From contig NZ_CP024871.1 in the NCBI RefSeq assembly GCF_000306675.2, positions 2,267,501 to 2,331,500 of the forward strand: a DNA stretch of 64,000 nucleotides, given 5' to 3'. Position numbers and translations under genes: made by a program. The notes under the pieces are model-generated. The model had not been told where the DNA came from. It worked only from the letters and a program-made list of their open reading frames with translations, and did no database searches. This document shows, piece after piece, positions 24,644-59,500 of this stretch. This stretch comes from Leptospira mayottensis 200901116. GTDB taxonomy: Bacteria > Spirochaetota > Leptospiria > Leptospirales > Leptospiraceae. Position 1 is the first letter of the stretch. Each line of letters starts with the position of its first letter.

Positions 24644-25015
24644 CTACTGTCCCATGACCTGAATTCTTCCGTCTTTAGTCTCAAAGATCCGTAGAGCGGA
24701 AAAACTTAAGTCCTGCCATTTCTTAGTCTTGTTGTAAATGAGTTTGACCTTGCCGTTTCCTTTCTTAATCATTTCCAAAGTTTTAATCACAGGAGTAATC
24801 GTAGAAGAATTCATATATTCAAGTTGTCTAAAGTCCCAGATTACCGCTTTGTGTTGATCGGTACCTCGTTTCATTACATCCGACAACGTTGGTATAATGA
24901 ACTGACTCGGGTTTCTCTGAACACTTTTTCCGAGCCAACGAATTAGAATCTCGTCACCGTCCACAACTTCCAGTTGAAGTTGGTCTTCCGAAAAAATCTG
25001 ATTATTCAAGCTCAT
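24644..25015 (-). CDS. STAS-like anti-anti-sigma regulator (slr1659-type)
   Basis: This 123-residue protein contains a STAS-like core: DEILIRWLGKSV, then KAVIWDFRQLEYMNSSTITPVIKTLEMIKKGNGKVKLIYN. The NSS motif stands where the phosphorylatable serine of SpoIIAA/RsbV lies. It begins one base after the stop of the HATPase gene upstream. It resembles the small cyanobacterial slr1659 regulators, always paired with slr1658-type HATPases. It should cycle between phosphorylated and free forms under the control of its two neighbours. The target of the switch is unknown and no sigma factor is adjacent. Confidence 0.72.
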   Translation of the reverse strand: MSLNNQIFSEDQLQLEVVDGDEILIRWLGKSVQRNPSQFIIPTLSDVMKRGTDQHKAVIWDFRQLEYMNSSTITPVIKTLEMIKKGNGKVKLIYNKTKKWQDLSFSALRIFETKDGRIQVMGQ

Positions 25016-25016
25016 G

Positions 25017-25541
25017 TTAAACCACCTGCTCTCTATCTATTTTCGGTTGTAGGGCCGATACATAGAGAATATCATCTTCGTTTACATAAAAATCAAGAAT
25101 TGCTTCACCTTCATAAGCGATACGAATTAGCCCTAGTCCGCTTTCATTGTCTTCTAAGGGTTGTCCTGCTACAAGTTTCAGTCTTTCTAAATAAGCTTGA
25201 AACGGAGATTGAAAACTTCGAATCCATTGAATGATAGAATCAAGACGACGTAGATTTTCTATAATTCCTGCAGAAGGAAGAGGACTCCAGGCTTGCACGA
25301 GCATTCCATCCTTACCGGATTCTAATTTAAAAGTAAACTCTTGGCTTTCACTTGTGAAGTGGCCGTATTTAATCGCATTTTCAAGAATTTCGGATGCAAT
25401 CATACAAAGCGCGTCCCTAGTTTCGTCCGATGAACCCAACTCCTCCAAAAAATTACGACACTCTTTTCTTGCCCTTTCAATCTCCGCCCAAATAGGACGA
25501 AGTTTCATTTCAAGCAGTTTGCCTTCGTTGCTATTTTGCAT
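25017..25541 (-). CDS. RsbW-like HATPase (slr1658-type serine kinase / partner-switch protein)
   Basis: The protein is 174 residues with a GHKL ATPase fold. The N-box is MIASEILENAIKYG and the G2-type loop is ESGLGLIRIAYEG; a recognisable G1 (DxGxG) is not evident, as in several slr1658-type proteins. An N-terminal helical stretch (RPIWAEIERARKECRNFLEEL) may mediate dimerisation. Anti-sigma-type kinases of this class phosphorylate STAS partners, here most likely the product of the next gene. The diverged ATP lid leaves open whether it is an active kinase or only a binding partner. Confidence 0.72.
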   Translation of the reverse strand: MQNSNEGKLLEMKLRPIWAEIERARKECRNFLEELGSSDETRDALCMIASEILENAIKYGHFTSESQEFTFKLESGKDGMLVQAWSPLPSAGIIENLRRLDSIIQWIRSFQSPFQAYLERLKLVAGQPLEDNESGLGLIRIAYEGEAILDFYVNEDDILYVSALQPKIDREQVV

Positions 25542-25608
25542 CAGAACCCCTCCGCCCTGTTAGGGCCAACACATCTCTCACCAACGTTGGACGAAGCGCG
25601 GTGATCTT

Positions 25609-27087
25609 TCATAACATACCAACCGGGAAGAATATTTCTTGAGGTTCTTTTTTACCTCGTAGCAAAAACGTACCGACTGCTTTGACGTTGATTTCATGAC
25701 GAATAAAATCGGAAGTAAAAGAATCCAAAAGTATATCATGACCCGTCGTTTTCGTAAGAACTTCCAGTCTGCTCGCAGTATTGACCGCATCGCCTAACAC
25801 GGTATATTCCATGTGTCGAGAAGAACCTATGTTTCCTGCAAATACGTTCCCCGTCGAAATCCCAATTCCCATTGCCACGGGAGTGATAATTTTTGGATTT
25901 CGGTTATCATTGAACGCACGTAGATACTCTCGGATTTGCAGAGCCAATCGAACGCAATTGATTGTATCCTCTTCTTCCGGGAAAGGACAGCCAAAAGTGA
26001 TCAAAAGTCCGTCTCCTAGTAATTTATTTACCGAGCCTCCGTTCGCGTAAGTAATATCCATAAGCCCCGTAAACAACTCGCTCAAAAAAGCCGCGAATTC
26101 ATTTGGATTCAACGTTTCGGCAATTCCCGTGGAATTTCGAACATCGCAGAATAACATCGTAGCTTGAACATTCTTTCCCTCAAGTTCCGTTTGTCGTTTT
26201 TCATCGATGAGGTAATCCACCAAGTTTTCAGGAAAGTATTTCTCCAACAGACGTTTTGCCTGTTCCACGTCCTCCATTCGTTTGCTGAGTTCTTGGGATT
26301 TAGCATGCAGTTCGCTTATATCTCGTAAGGTGAAAACACAACCGTGAGAAGTTCCATTCGTATCATGAATCGGAGCTACCGTGCAGATAACGGGAATACT
26401 CCGCCCATTGGAGCCGGAAAGAATCACGTGTTCAAAAACGGCGGGCGACTGATTGATCGTAGCATAAGAAACTAAATTTTGAATGATCGCACCTTTCGTG
26501 TCTCTTAAATGCATTACATCATCTACTATCCTACCTCGAACCGCTTTCTCACTCATTCCCAAAAGGGCTTCCGCAACCGGATTTAAAAACTTAACTCTGG
26601 AAATCGAATCGGTAGCGATTACTCCGTCTCCTATCGAACTCAAAGTGGTAGTCAACCAGCTTGCATCTTCACGAAAACGTTTTTCCATCTTATGTCGATA
26701 GAGACACATCTCAACTGTGATCTCAAGTTCTCGAACATTCACCGGTTTGAGAATATATCCGAACGGTTCCGTAACACGAGCCCTTTTCAGAGTAGCTTCG
26801 TCGCTGTGCGCAGTCACATAGATCACAGGAACATCTAGTATCTCTTTTAACTTGACGACGGTTTCAACTCCGTCGATAAACCCGGTGCCGAGAACAATGT
26901 CGATCAACACAAGATCCGGGCGAGTTTCTCGGGCCATCTGGATTGCCTTTTCTCCGTTAGTCGCAAGACCAATCGAAGTGTAACCAAATTTCTGTAGAAT
27001 CTCTTGAATATCACGCGCTACGATTCTTTCGTCCTCAACCACAAGAATCCGTGAAGCTTGTGACGCTCTATTCGCAAATTCTAACAT
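25609..27087 (-). CDS. response regulator-PAS-adenylate/guanylate cyclase
   Basis: From ATG 27087 the protein is 492 residues; a TTG at 27120 lacks a ribosome site. Domains in order: a CheY-like receiver (ILVVEDERIVARDIQEIL, phospho-acceptor in DLVLIDI, residues ~14-130), a PAS domain (DGVIATDSISRVKFLNPVAEALLGM, ~145-265) and a class III cyclase (~300-490). The cyclase has metal aspartates in FCDVRNST and LLGDGLLITFG, and GDAVNTASRLE towards its end. It should be a cytoplasmic cyclase, probably making cAMP, driven by a histidine kinase not encoded here. It is the first gene of the operon. The MBL/cNMP-binding protein at the window start shows the cell has nucleotide receptors. Confidence 0.9.
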   Translation of the reverse strand: MLEFANRASQASRILVVEDERIVARDIQEILQKFGYTSIGLATNGEKAIQMARETRPDLVLIDIVLGTGFIDGVETVVKLKEILDVPVIYVTAHSDEATLKRARVTEPFGYILKPVNVRELEITVEMCLYRHKMEKRFREDASWLTTTLSSIGDGVIATDSISRVKFLNPVAEALLGMSEKAVRGRIVDDVMHLRDTKGAIIQNLVSYATINQSPAVFEHVILSGSNGRSIPVICTVAPIHDTNGTSHGCVFTLRDISELHAKSQELSKRMEDVEQAKRLLEKYFPENLVDYLIDEKRQTELEGKNVQATMLFCDVRNSTGIAETLNPNEFAAFLSELFTGLMDITYANGGSVNKLLGDGLLITFGCPFPEEEDTINCVRLALQIREYLRAFNDNRNPKIITPVAMGIGISTGNVFAGNIGSSRHMEYTVLGDAVNTASRLEVLTKTTGHDILLDSFTSDFIRHEINVKAVGTFLLRGKKEPQEIFFPVGML

Positions 27088-27120
27088 CTTAGCACCAATG
27101 AAAGGTAAGAATCGATTCAA

Positions 27121-28258
27121 AAAAAAGATTCTTATTCAGGCTTTGACGATAGATAAAATGAAATTGTCCCTTGAACGTTTTCGATCCTGTTTTGTTGCGC
27201 ATAATCAAAACCTAAGTGTTCGTTCGTTAAAAACTGAAGATGTTTATTTGTGCTTTTAAAATCATCTCAGTCGCCTGGAACCATGTATATTGGCAACGTT
27301 TTAACACTAAAGGTTTGGATGGCCTCTTTCACATAGGAATTGACAGTGACCCGCTCTGACTAAATTTATAATTAGAACGAGTTCGGGTTTAGATACCACC
27401 TTACGAAAGAAAGTATCTAAAAACTTCTGATTGAGATCGGCTACTTCCGAACTAATTTTGTGAGAAGTGAACATAGTACCCCTTTCACCGTAATTTTCAC
27501 GCGTCGAACCGTTCTGAAACGGATTCCGATTCGGGTAGCGAAAGACCTTTCTAAGGCCTCAATTGATTGTTGCGGTAAATCGTCAGTACGGACTAACAGA
27601 TTTTTTGACTTTAGTCAACTAGTTATTTTTGATATTCAAAAAACGGAAAGCAATTCAAAGAATCAATCGAATCTCGGCATTTTACGAACACAAGGCATTC
27701 GAACATCCGTAGAAGCTCGCACATATTAGCTGCTATAGTTACCGAAACGGCAGGAGAAAAAACCGCTCAATTTTTAAACGCTTTTTCCCAAAAGAAATCG
27801 GACTCGTCCGAGAAGCGACGAAGCGATCAACCCTCTCTCAAAACCTGGGAAAGACAAAACATAGACAAAGATAACGAGAAGATCATCATCACTTGGCTTG
27901 AATACCGCGCCAATATCGTATCTTGGCAAATTTTCTGTGCGAAAAAAAGGAGCGAAATTAAAAGTCGTTCCAGTAGACGATCTCACCGTCAAGGGATCTC
28001 AAGCGAACACAAAAGACTTATCGTCTAAAAACTGAACTCGTATCTATTAACCAGTGTCAACACGTTAGATACAGTTGCCCCGTTGTACCATGATCGAACG
28101 AGCACATTAATTTGGAGTAAAGGTTTTTGTGACGGGGCCCGCAAGCCGTTTCTCACATGCCAATCGATATACAGGCGTTAGACGGTGACTTTTATGTATT
28201 TTCAGGTCATAATGTATAATAGCCCCGCACGTTTCACAATAAAACAAACGGCTTCAGT
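27121..28258. other. about 1.1 kb of decayed sequence
   Basis: No intact gene is present. Plus-strand fragments look once-coding. ILAAIVTETAGEKTAQFLNAF (27718 on) and, in the next frame, LGKFSVRKKGAKLKVVPVDD then LTVKGSQANTKDLSSKN (27880-28030) read as pieces of one protein separated by a frameshift. Further right, KVFVTGPASRFSHANRYTG (28120) is also protein-like. The pieces recall exported FecR-like lipoproteins, but too weakly to name the family. A 72-codon minus-strand frame overlaps and lacks support. Confidence 0.4.
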
Positions 28259-30855
<2,597 letters not shown>

Positions 30856-31161
30856 TTTAGAATTTAGACTCTCTGATTCTAAAAAAATCTCAATTTTCTG
30901 CCATATTGGCATCCATATTTTAACATGCAACCCACATTCATTTCTAGAATATGAGAACTACTGCAGAAATAAAATTCGAGATCAGGATACAATTTTCATA
31001 TCGAACTTCCGAACCTTTAACGCTTAGTTGCCATAAATAGGGAATGTAAATCGAAAGGAGCCTAACCGAACATTCCAAACTCTAAGGCCGAATTAAAAGT
31101 ATCTCATCCATTTTATGTCCCGTTTTTTGCAAAACCATTTACTTTTCCTTTGACAGTGAAG

Positions 31162-32780
<1,619 letters not shown>

Positions 32781-32784
<4 letters not shown>

Positions 32785-32906
32785 TGTTCTTAGCCCAAAA
32801 AGGCCTGACTTGGCAAGGAGTTTCGATCATGACTCTTTCCCTGTTTTTAGTGAGTAGTCTTGCCGTATTCTGCATTTTTAAACTTTTTAAAACCAGAAAC
32901 CATTGA
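32781..32906 (+). CDS. MetS-like small subunit of NSS transporter
   Basis: This 41-residue frame overlaps the stop of the symporter by four bases (ATGA). The sequence has a short N-terminal arm with tandem start methionines, one membrane helix ([20 protein letters not shown]) and a basic end. Tiny single-helix partners encoded directly after the large subunit are known for NSS transporters (MetS of the MetPS system), where they are needed for transport. The translational coupling and topology make this assignment likely, although the protein is too short for confident homology by eye. Confidence 0.65.
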
Positions 32907-34879
32907 ACCGTTCTTTAGAATACTTTGATAAACTTTCCACGATCTGGGACGATTTCGAACCCAGAAAAGGCCAAATTCAACTTTCCCAAAAGATAGAAGA
33001 TTCCCTCTTTAACGGAACTCATTTGATTGCAGAGGCGGGAACGGGAGTCGGTAAGTCTCTCGCGTATTTGATTCCCGCGGCCCTTGCTTCGATCGAAAAA
33101 GAAGAACCCGTCGTTATTTCCACCGAAACCAAATCCCTTCAACAGCAGCTCCTTTTAAAAGACATTCCGATGGTTTCCAAAATCTTAGGAAGGGATCTAA
33201 AAGCGGAAGTCGCAATGGGCGCATCCAACTATGTGTGCAAAAGAAAAATGAATCATGTGTTGCGGGACGGAACCTTCGGTCCAGAGATGATTCCCCATTT
33301 GGATTCTTTCAATCGATGGATCCAAACCACCGAATCCGGAAGAAAACAGGAATTTACCGGAATGGCTTCTTACGATTTTTGGAACAGAGTCACAAGAGAG
33401 GCGGACAATTGCCTCGGAAGAAATTGTCCCAATTTTTCTCATTCTTATTATTTTCTAGAAAGGGAAAAATGGAAACGCTGTAACATTCTAATCGTAAACC
33501 ATCACCTTTTGGCAGCGCATATCGCGAGCGATTTCAATATTCTTCCCGAATTCAGTCGAGTGATTTTGGACGAAGCGCATAACTTTCCAAACATCATCGG
33601 TTCTTCTTTTCGCCGAGAAATCCGTTCTCAAGAAATCCAAAAACTTCTGCAACAAATCTGGCTTCCGAATAAAAACACTGGAGTCGCGGTTTCGATTTCC
33701 TCAAACATTCTCAAGGATTTAGCGACAAAGGCAGGTGAAACTCTAACCGTTTTTTTCAACTCGCTTTCTGGAGAAGTCCCTTTGAATTTTTATAGCCCTC
33801 AAAGGATCAAAAGGCCTCTGAAATTGGATCGAGGCGCATTTGCCGCGGTACTTATTGAGATCGCCGAAATCCTCCAGAAACATCTTTCCAAATTGTCCAA
33901 GGATAGCGAAGACATCGCGGAAAAAGAATCCGCTCTCGCCTTAGAGATGTTAGCTGTAAGGATCGGTGAGATCGCAGCCGGTCTCGAAACTTTTCGTCAA
34001 GTGGACGATCCGAACCTCGTGTATTGGATTGAACCTCCCGATCAGAGTTCGAAAGAGATCTATTATAAAATTTGCATGGAACCTTTGAGTCCGGACGAAA
34101 TTATTCGCGACTTATTTGCCTCTCGGATGGAGTCGATCGTGTTTACATCAGCAACTCTTTCTACATCTGGAAACGATTTTAAATACTTTCAAAAAAAGAT
34201 CGGGACCTTACAGGCTTCCAATCTTACAGTTCCTTCTCCTTTTCCGTATCAAAAAAACGCTCTTTTGTATATTCCGAAGGAAATTCGGGATCCCGTCGGA
34301 GATCCGGACGGTTATCACGCAGATCTCGCAAAACAAATCCTTTGGCTCATCGAATTGACCCGGGGTAATACATTCGTTTTGTTTACTTCTTTTAAGTCCT
34401 TGAAACTAGTTTATGAAGCGATTTGTCCCCATACCGATGTTCCACTATTTTCCCAATCCGATCTGGGACCGGATGGAGCCAAACAAATGTATCTTGAAAC
34501 CCCCAACAGTGTACTTTTCGGAGTTTCTACGTTTTGGCAGGGAATCGATATCCGTGGAGACAAGCTCAAATCGGTTATCATCGCCAAACTTCCGTTTCAA
34601 GTTCCGAACGATCCAGTCTTGGAAACCAAAAGCGAACAGTTAAAAGAATCCGGCGGAAATCCTTTCGCGGAGTTACAACTTCCATACGCTTGCACAGTTC
34701 TCAAACAAGGATTCGGTCGTTTGATCCGTTCCGGTACGGACACAGGGATCGTTTCCATTTTGGATCCGAGAATGTTCACAAAATCTTATGGGAAGGATCT
34801 TTTGAAGTCCCTTCCTCCCGCCAAATTGATTCAGAACCGGGAAGATTTAAAGAGAGAATTCGCTAATCTGCCGAAATAA
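32903..34879 (+). CDS. dinG: DinG-like ATP-dependent DNA helicase (XPD family)
   Basis: The protein is 658 residues from a TTG overlapping the preceding stop (TTGA). Helicase motifs are Walker A in [16 protein letters not shown] (residues ~44-58), motif Ia [14 protein letters not shown] box VILDEAHNF (about 222), [22 protein letters not shown] and [12 protein letters not shown]. Four cysteines (C112, C168, C174, C194, the last in ERWKRCNIL-like context) are positioned like the Fe-S cluster ligands of XPD/DinG enzymes. It should be a 5'-3' superfamily 2 helicase for damaged or R-loop DNA. Coupling to a transporter gene is probably only transcriptional economy. The symbol follows family usage. 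Confidence 0.85.
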   Translation: MNRSLEYFDKLSTIWDDFEPRKGQIQLSQKIEDSLFNGTHLIAEAGTGVGKSLAYLIPAALASIEKEEPVVISTETKSLQQQLLLKDIPMVSKILGRDLKAEVAMGASNYVCKRKMNHVLRDGTFGPEMIPHLDSFNRWIQTTESGRKQEFTGMASYDFWNRVTREADNCLGRNCPNFSHSYYFLEREKWKRCNILIVNHHLLAAHIASDFNILPEFSRVILDEAHNFPNIIGSSFRREIRSQEIQKLLQQIWLPNKNTGVAVSISSNILKDLATKAGETLTVFFNSLSGEVPLNFYSPQRIKRPLKLDRGAFAAVLIEIAEILQKHLSKLSKDSEDIAEKESALALEMLAVRIGEIAAGLETFRQVDDPNLVYWIEPPDQSSKEIYYKICMEPLSPDEIIRDLFASRMESIVFTSATLSTSGNDFKYFQKKIGTLQASNLTVPSPFPYQKNALLYIPKEIRDPVGDPDGYHADLAKQILWLIELTRGNTFVLFTSFKSLKLVYEAICPHTDVPLFSQSDLGPDGAKQMYLETPNSVLFGVSTFWQGIDIRGDKLKSVIIAKLPFQVPNDPVLETKSEQLKESGGNPFAELQLPYACTVLKQGFGRLIRSGTDTGIVSILDPRMFTKSYGKDLLKSLPPAKLIQNREDLKREFANLPK

Positions 34880-34912
34880 GTAGAAGACGTACTTTCGTTT
34901 TTTGAGAACCAA

Positions 34913-35776
<864 letters not shown>

Positions 35777-35837
35777 TTTTGTAGGAAACTACGACGAGTA
35801 GATAGATCTTCGCCTTCTGTCAAATGCAGTCGCTTAT

Positions 35838-37776
<1,939 letters not shown>

Positions 37777-37824
37777 ACCTTTTTCTCCCGGTACCGTCTC
37801 CAACAACATTCCTTCGGAAAAAGT

Positions 37825-38178
<354 letters not shown>

Positions 38179-38185
38179 CTAAGGT

Positions 38186-40171
<1,986 letters not shown>

Positions 40172-40196
40172 ATTCTCCGTCCTAGTAAATCGATGA

Positions 40197-41131
<935 letters not shown>

Positions 41132-41153
41132 GCAGAAATTTAAAAAGAAATAA

Positions 41154-41630
41154 CTATTTTTCACCCATATCATCTCGAGCCAGCATCGTACGAATTGCTT
41201 CCGCCATCAGTTTGGGCTCATTTTTGATCGCTATATTTTCGACCATAATATGATCGCCGAAATTGCCGCTTTTTTGAGGTTTCGAAGCCGCTGCTACAAA
41301 TACTTCCGTATTGGAAGGCTCGTCACTCGAAGAAAATTCAGTGTCACCTGCATGACTTGTATAATCGTACCCTCCTACTCCGATGCTTTCCGAATTGGAA
41401 GCAGCAGGAGAAGCCCCTTCCCCAATATTGGAAAGAAAATTCAAAAACTCGGGGACTTTTTTTTCCAAAAACGCGTGCACTCCGAACCCGAAAACAGCAA
41501 ACGCAATCATGGAAAGAATAGTTACAAAAATAATATGCCCGAAAGCATTTCCGATAAAAAATCCGCAAAACGAGCTTACGATCAAAGCGATAAGGGCAAA
41601 AACGCCTATGAATAGGATCTGAAGATTCAA
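41154..41630 (-). CDS. small membrane protein between flhG and fliA
   Basis: This 158-residue protein starts with TTG three bases after the flhG stop. Two or three helices occupy the N-terminal ~60 residues ([28 protein letters not shown], then [21 protein letters not shown]). A Ser/Ala/Glu-rich tail follows, with an [24 protein letters not shown] segment at the end. An intervening membrane ORF between flhG and fliA is usual in spirochaetes, but its function is not known to me. The 156 bp to fliA show nothing else. Confidence 0.72.
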   Translation of the reverse strand: MNLQILFIGVFALIALIVSSFCGFFIGNAFGHIIFVTILSMIAFAVFGFGVHAFLEKKVPEFLNFLSNIGEGASPAASNSESIGVGGYDYTSHAGDTEFSSSDEPSNTEVFVAAASKPQKSGNFGDHIMVENIAIKNEPKLMAEAIRTMLARDDMGEK

Positions 41631-41633
41631 GGA

Positions 41634-42558
<925 letters not shown>

Positions 42559-42571
42559 AAGAGCTTTCGGA

Positions 42572-43861
<1,290 letters not shown>

Positions 43862-43912
43862 ATTTAACTCCCTGATCTTTTCCTTTTAGAAAGATTGAAT
43901 ATTCCAATAACA

Positions 43913-48209
<4,297 letters not shown>

Positions 48210-48210
48210 A

Positions 48211-49268
<1,058 letters not shown>

Positions 49269-49296
49269 CTTTTCCTAAATTCCCGACTCTTTCAAG

Positions 49297-52273
<2,977 letters not shown>

Positions 52274-52504
52274 TTTTATCCATAATTACGCGTTTCCATC
52301 GAAATGGTTCATACGAGTAATTTCAAAATCGCATTTGGCATTTTCTAATCGTTCTTATATTATTTCAGTATCAGATTGTTTTCCAAAAATAAAATCCTAA
52401 CTTCAGATTCACAAATCCTTACAACCTATTATCCTAAATCTTTTCTTGATTTACAGACGACGATCTTTCAAAGGTGAATGGAAAGTTTTTGAAATAACTC
52501 CTAA

Positions 52505-54736
<2,232 letters not shown>

Positions 54737-54791
54737 GATCCTACCCGATAGGAAGAAAATCCGCTTTGTATAGAAGCCCTTGCTATAAATT

Positions 54792-55794
<1,003 letters not shown>

Positions 55795-55849
55795 CGAGTG
55801 ACGCCTGCGTCTTACCGACAATTGTAGAAAATTTCTCTTTTCAACGGAG

Positions 55850-56253
<404 letters not shown>

Positions 56254-56257
<4 letters not shown>

Positions 56258-56569
56258 TTTGTCCAAAACCCTAAAAGAGGGTGTCAAGCGCGCTTGTGTA
56301 AATGACTTATGAATTAAGCAAAAGTAACAAGGATAAATGAGCAAACCGAAAACATAATAACCAGAAAGGCCTATCATGGATCCAATTTCCGTAAGCACTT
56401 TTTTCGTTAAGTTATATATCATTATGAGTCAAGTTATCATGTGGTAGGATTGTTAATTCGATTTCTTATATTCTCTTACGTATATCAAACCATTGAATCT
56501 TGAAATTACTCAGATTGTTTTTTGATGAAACTCATAAAAAGTGAGTAAAAAAAATGGAAGGTTGTTGTT
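56254..56569. other. intergenic region starting with an IS/MITE end
   Basis: AGAGTTTGTCCAAAACC at 56254-56270 resembles the ends of the two MITE-like elements and truncates the IS110 remnant. I do not find its partner end. The rest is AT-rich without a gene and must carry the promoter of the Big-domain lipoprotein. The plus-strand frame 56106-56312 belongs to the IS110 remnant. Confidence 0.45.
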
Positions 56570-59500
56570 ATGAAGAAAAGTTTTTTAATCCTGACTTTTT
56601 TATTTTTGTTTCTGCAAGGCTGTATGGTTTGGCCTATGCTTACGGGAGCTACAGGGCTGGCCGTTAATAAAAAAAAAGGAAGTTCTCGCCTTCTTCTGCC
56701 GTTTGGATCTTCACAAAGTTCGCTAAAACGGATTGAAATTACAACAACCGAATCTTCCATCGCAAAAGGCACGAGTACTCAAATTCAGGTAACCGCAATT
56801 TTTGAGGACGGAACTCATTCGGATATTACTTCTTCATCCACTATCCTTTCTTTAAACTCTTCAATTTTGGATTGTCAGTCCTCAGTTGGAACCGGAATCG
56901 AAGTGGGAACTTCGAATATCACTGCAAAATATCAAGGACAAGAAGCTTCTACTTCCGTGCAAGTAACGAATGCAGCGTTGGTATCTCTTCAACTTGTTGC
57001 CGCAAGTTCTGGAGCTTTGCCCGTAGGCTTTACAAGGGGATATTCCTTGATTGGAATTTTTTCGGATCATACTACTCAAGATCTGACTTTGAATCCCGGT
57101 GCTATGTTAACTTCTTCCAATCCTGTAGCAGCAGCTTTTGCACCCGATGGCAAAAGTCTTACAGGAATAAGTTATAGTTCTACGACTACTCTCACTGGTT
57201 CTTTCGGGGGGAAAAGTGTATCCTTAGTTGTAACTACCGCTGCAGTATCTCTGGTATCGATTCAAATTACTCCCGTAAATCCTGGAGTTCCTATCGGTGG
57301 AAACAAACAATTTACTGCAACTGGAATCTATTCGGATAATTCTACGCTGGATATTAGCACACAAGTTGTTTGGAACTCTTCCAATACTTCCGTTGCTACT
57401 CTCAGCGTTTCCGGCCTTGCATCTTCTTTAACCACGGGAACTTCCACAATATCCGCTTCGAACGGTGCAATTACGAGTAATACTCAAATACTTACAGTCA
57501 CTCCAGCTGAGTTGGTTTCTATTTCCGTTACTCCTTCCAATCCTTCCATAGCAAAAGGTTTGACACAACAGTTTACCGCTACCGGCACGTTTACGGACCA
57601 TTCTACATTAGATATTACTTCTCAGGTCAATTGGACTTCTTCCAACAATGGGACGGTTTCAATTTCAAACGCGGTTGGGGGAGAAGGGAATTCTACGGCG
57701 CTGACTCTGGGAGCAGTTACGATTACGGCGGATGTGGGTGGAATTTCAGGCTTTACGAATATGACTGTCACCAACGCGACTCTCGTTTCTATTTCCGTTA
57801 CACCTGCAAATCCTTCGGTGCCGAAAGGTCTGACTCAACAGTTTACTGCAACTGGAACGTATTCCGATAGCTCTACCCAAGATCTTACTGCTGCTGTGGT
57901 TTGGTCTTCTTCTTTGGTTTCTAAGGCAATCATTTCCAACAGTGGCGGAAACGAGGGGATGGCAAATACCATTGCAACCGGCACTTCTACGATTAAGGCT
58001 ACACATTCCAGTGGAATTTTCGGAACCACAACCCTTACAATCACTGCGGCGGTCTTAATTCTATTCAGGTAACTCCTACGAATCCTTCTGTAGCCAACGG
58101 ATTTACGAAACAATTTACTGCAACTGGAACGTATTCGGATAATTCCACACAGGATTTATCCTTAGTAGCAACCTGGGCATCTTCTTTTGGAGGTATTGCT
58201 CTCATCTCCAATGCGGCCGGCAGCGAAGGACTTGCTACTTCTCTTGCAACTGGAACGACAAACATTACTGCGAGCTACAATTCAATCGTAAGCCCCACTT
58301 CGACACTTACGGTCACTCCGGCCGTTTTGGTTTCAATTGCGGTTACTCCCGGAACGCCTTCCAAAGGGAAAGGTTTGACACAACAATTTACTGCAACTGG
58401 AACGTATTCGGATGGTTCCACTTCGAATCTGACGAATACCGTAACTTGGAACTCCTCCGATTCGTTTGTTGCCAGCATTAGTAATGCGGCGGGAACTCAA
58501 GGAAAAGCGAATGCTTTGGAAGTCGGGACTATCAACATTCAAGCCGTTTTTGGCGGTATTACGAGCAACGCGTCTACCTTTACGGTCACTTCTGCGAGTC
58601 TCGTTTCGATTTCCGTTTCCCCGGCAAATCCTTCGGTTCCAAAAGGTTTAACACAACAATTTACCGCAACAGGAACTTACTCCGACGGATCCACTCAGAT
58701 CGTTACGGATTCAGTTACTTGGTCGTCGTCTGCAACTGGATTTGCTACGATTTCCAACGCAGCCGGTTCGCAAGGATTAGCTACCACAGGCAATGTAGGC
58801 GCTACTACAATTACCGCCACGGACGGATCCATTTCAGGAACTTCTGCGTTGAGCGTCACCGCGGCGAGTCTGGTCTCTATCTCTGTTTCTCCAACGAATC
58901 CTACGATTGATTCTACCACTACGAAACAATTCTTTGCGACTGGAACGTATACGGACGCTTCCACTCAGGACTTAACGACAGCAGTAACTTGGAGTAGCTC
59001 GAACGCTTCCGCAACCGTTTCCAATGCGGCAGGTTCGGAAGGGCTCGCAACTGGTGTGACTGCAGGAACCCCTTCGATTCAAGCGACTTTGAATAGTATC
59101 GTTGGCAGTACTACTCTTACGGTCAATACGATCGATTTGACGCCTCCGACCGTTCTTTCGGTGATATCTCTGGCGGCAAGAACCATACGTGTCATATTTT
59201 CGGAACCAGTCAACGTAGCTCAGGCGACAAATGTCGCAAACTATAAGATTGCGAATTCGGCGACTTTGAATTCTACCGCTCTCTGCCCCGATAACGCAGA
59301 CTTTACGAACAATACTCAAACTGGAACATTTAATATTAGCAGCATCGCAGGTTCCGGAAGTATCTATACGATCACTCTCAGTAACGATCAAGTATCGGGA
59401 GCTCCCTACTCACTGCTTGTGAATAAAACAGGCATTAAAGATCTTGCAACTACACCCAATGCTTTCGGTTGTCCGAATAGCGCGGACTTTATCGGACAGG

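Noticed and set aside
27774..27992. 72-codon minus-strand frame with hydrophobic stretches
   Set aside because: Opposite the more protein-like plus-strand fragments of a decayed gene; no ribosome site.
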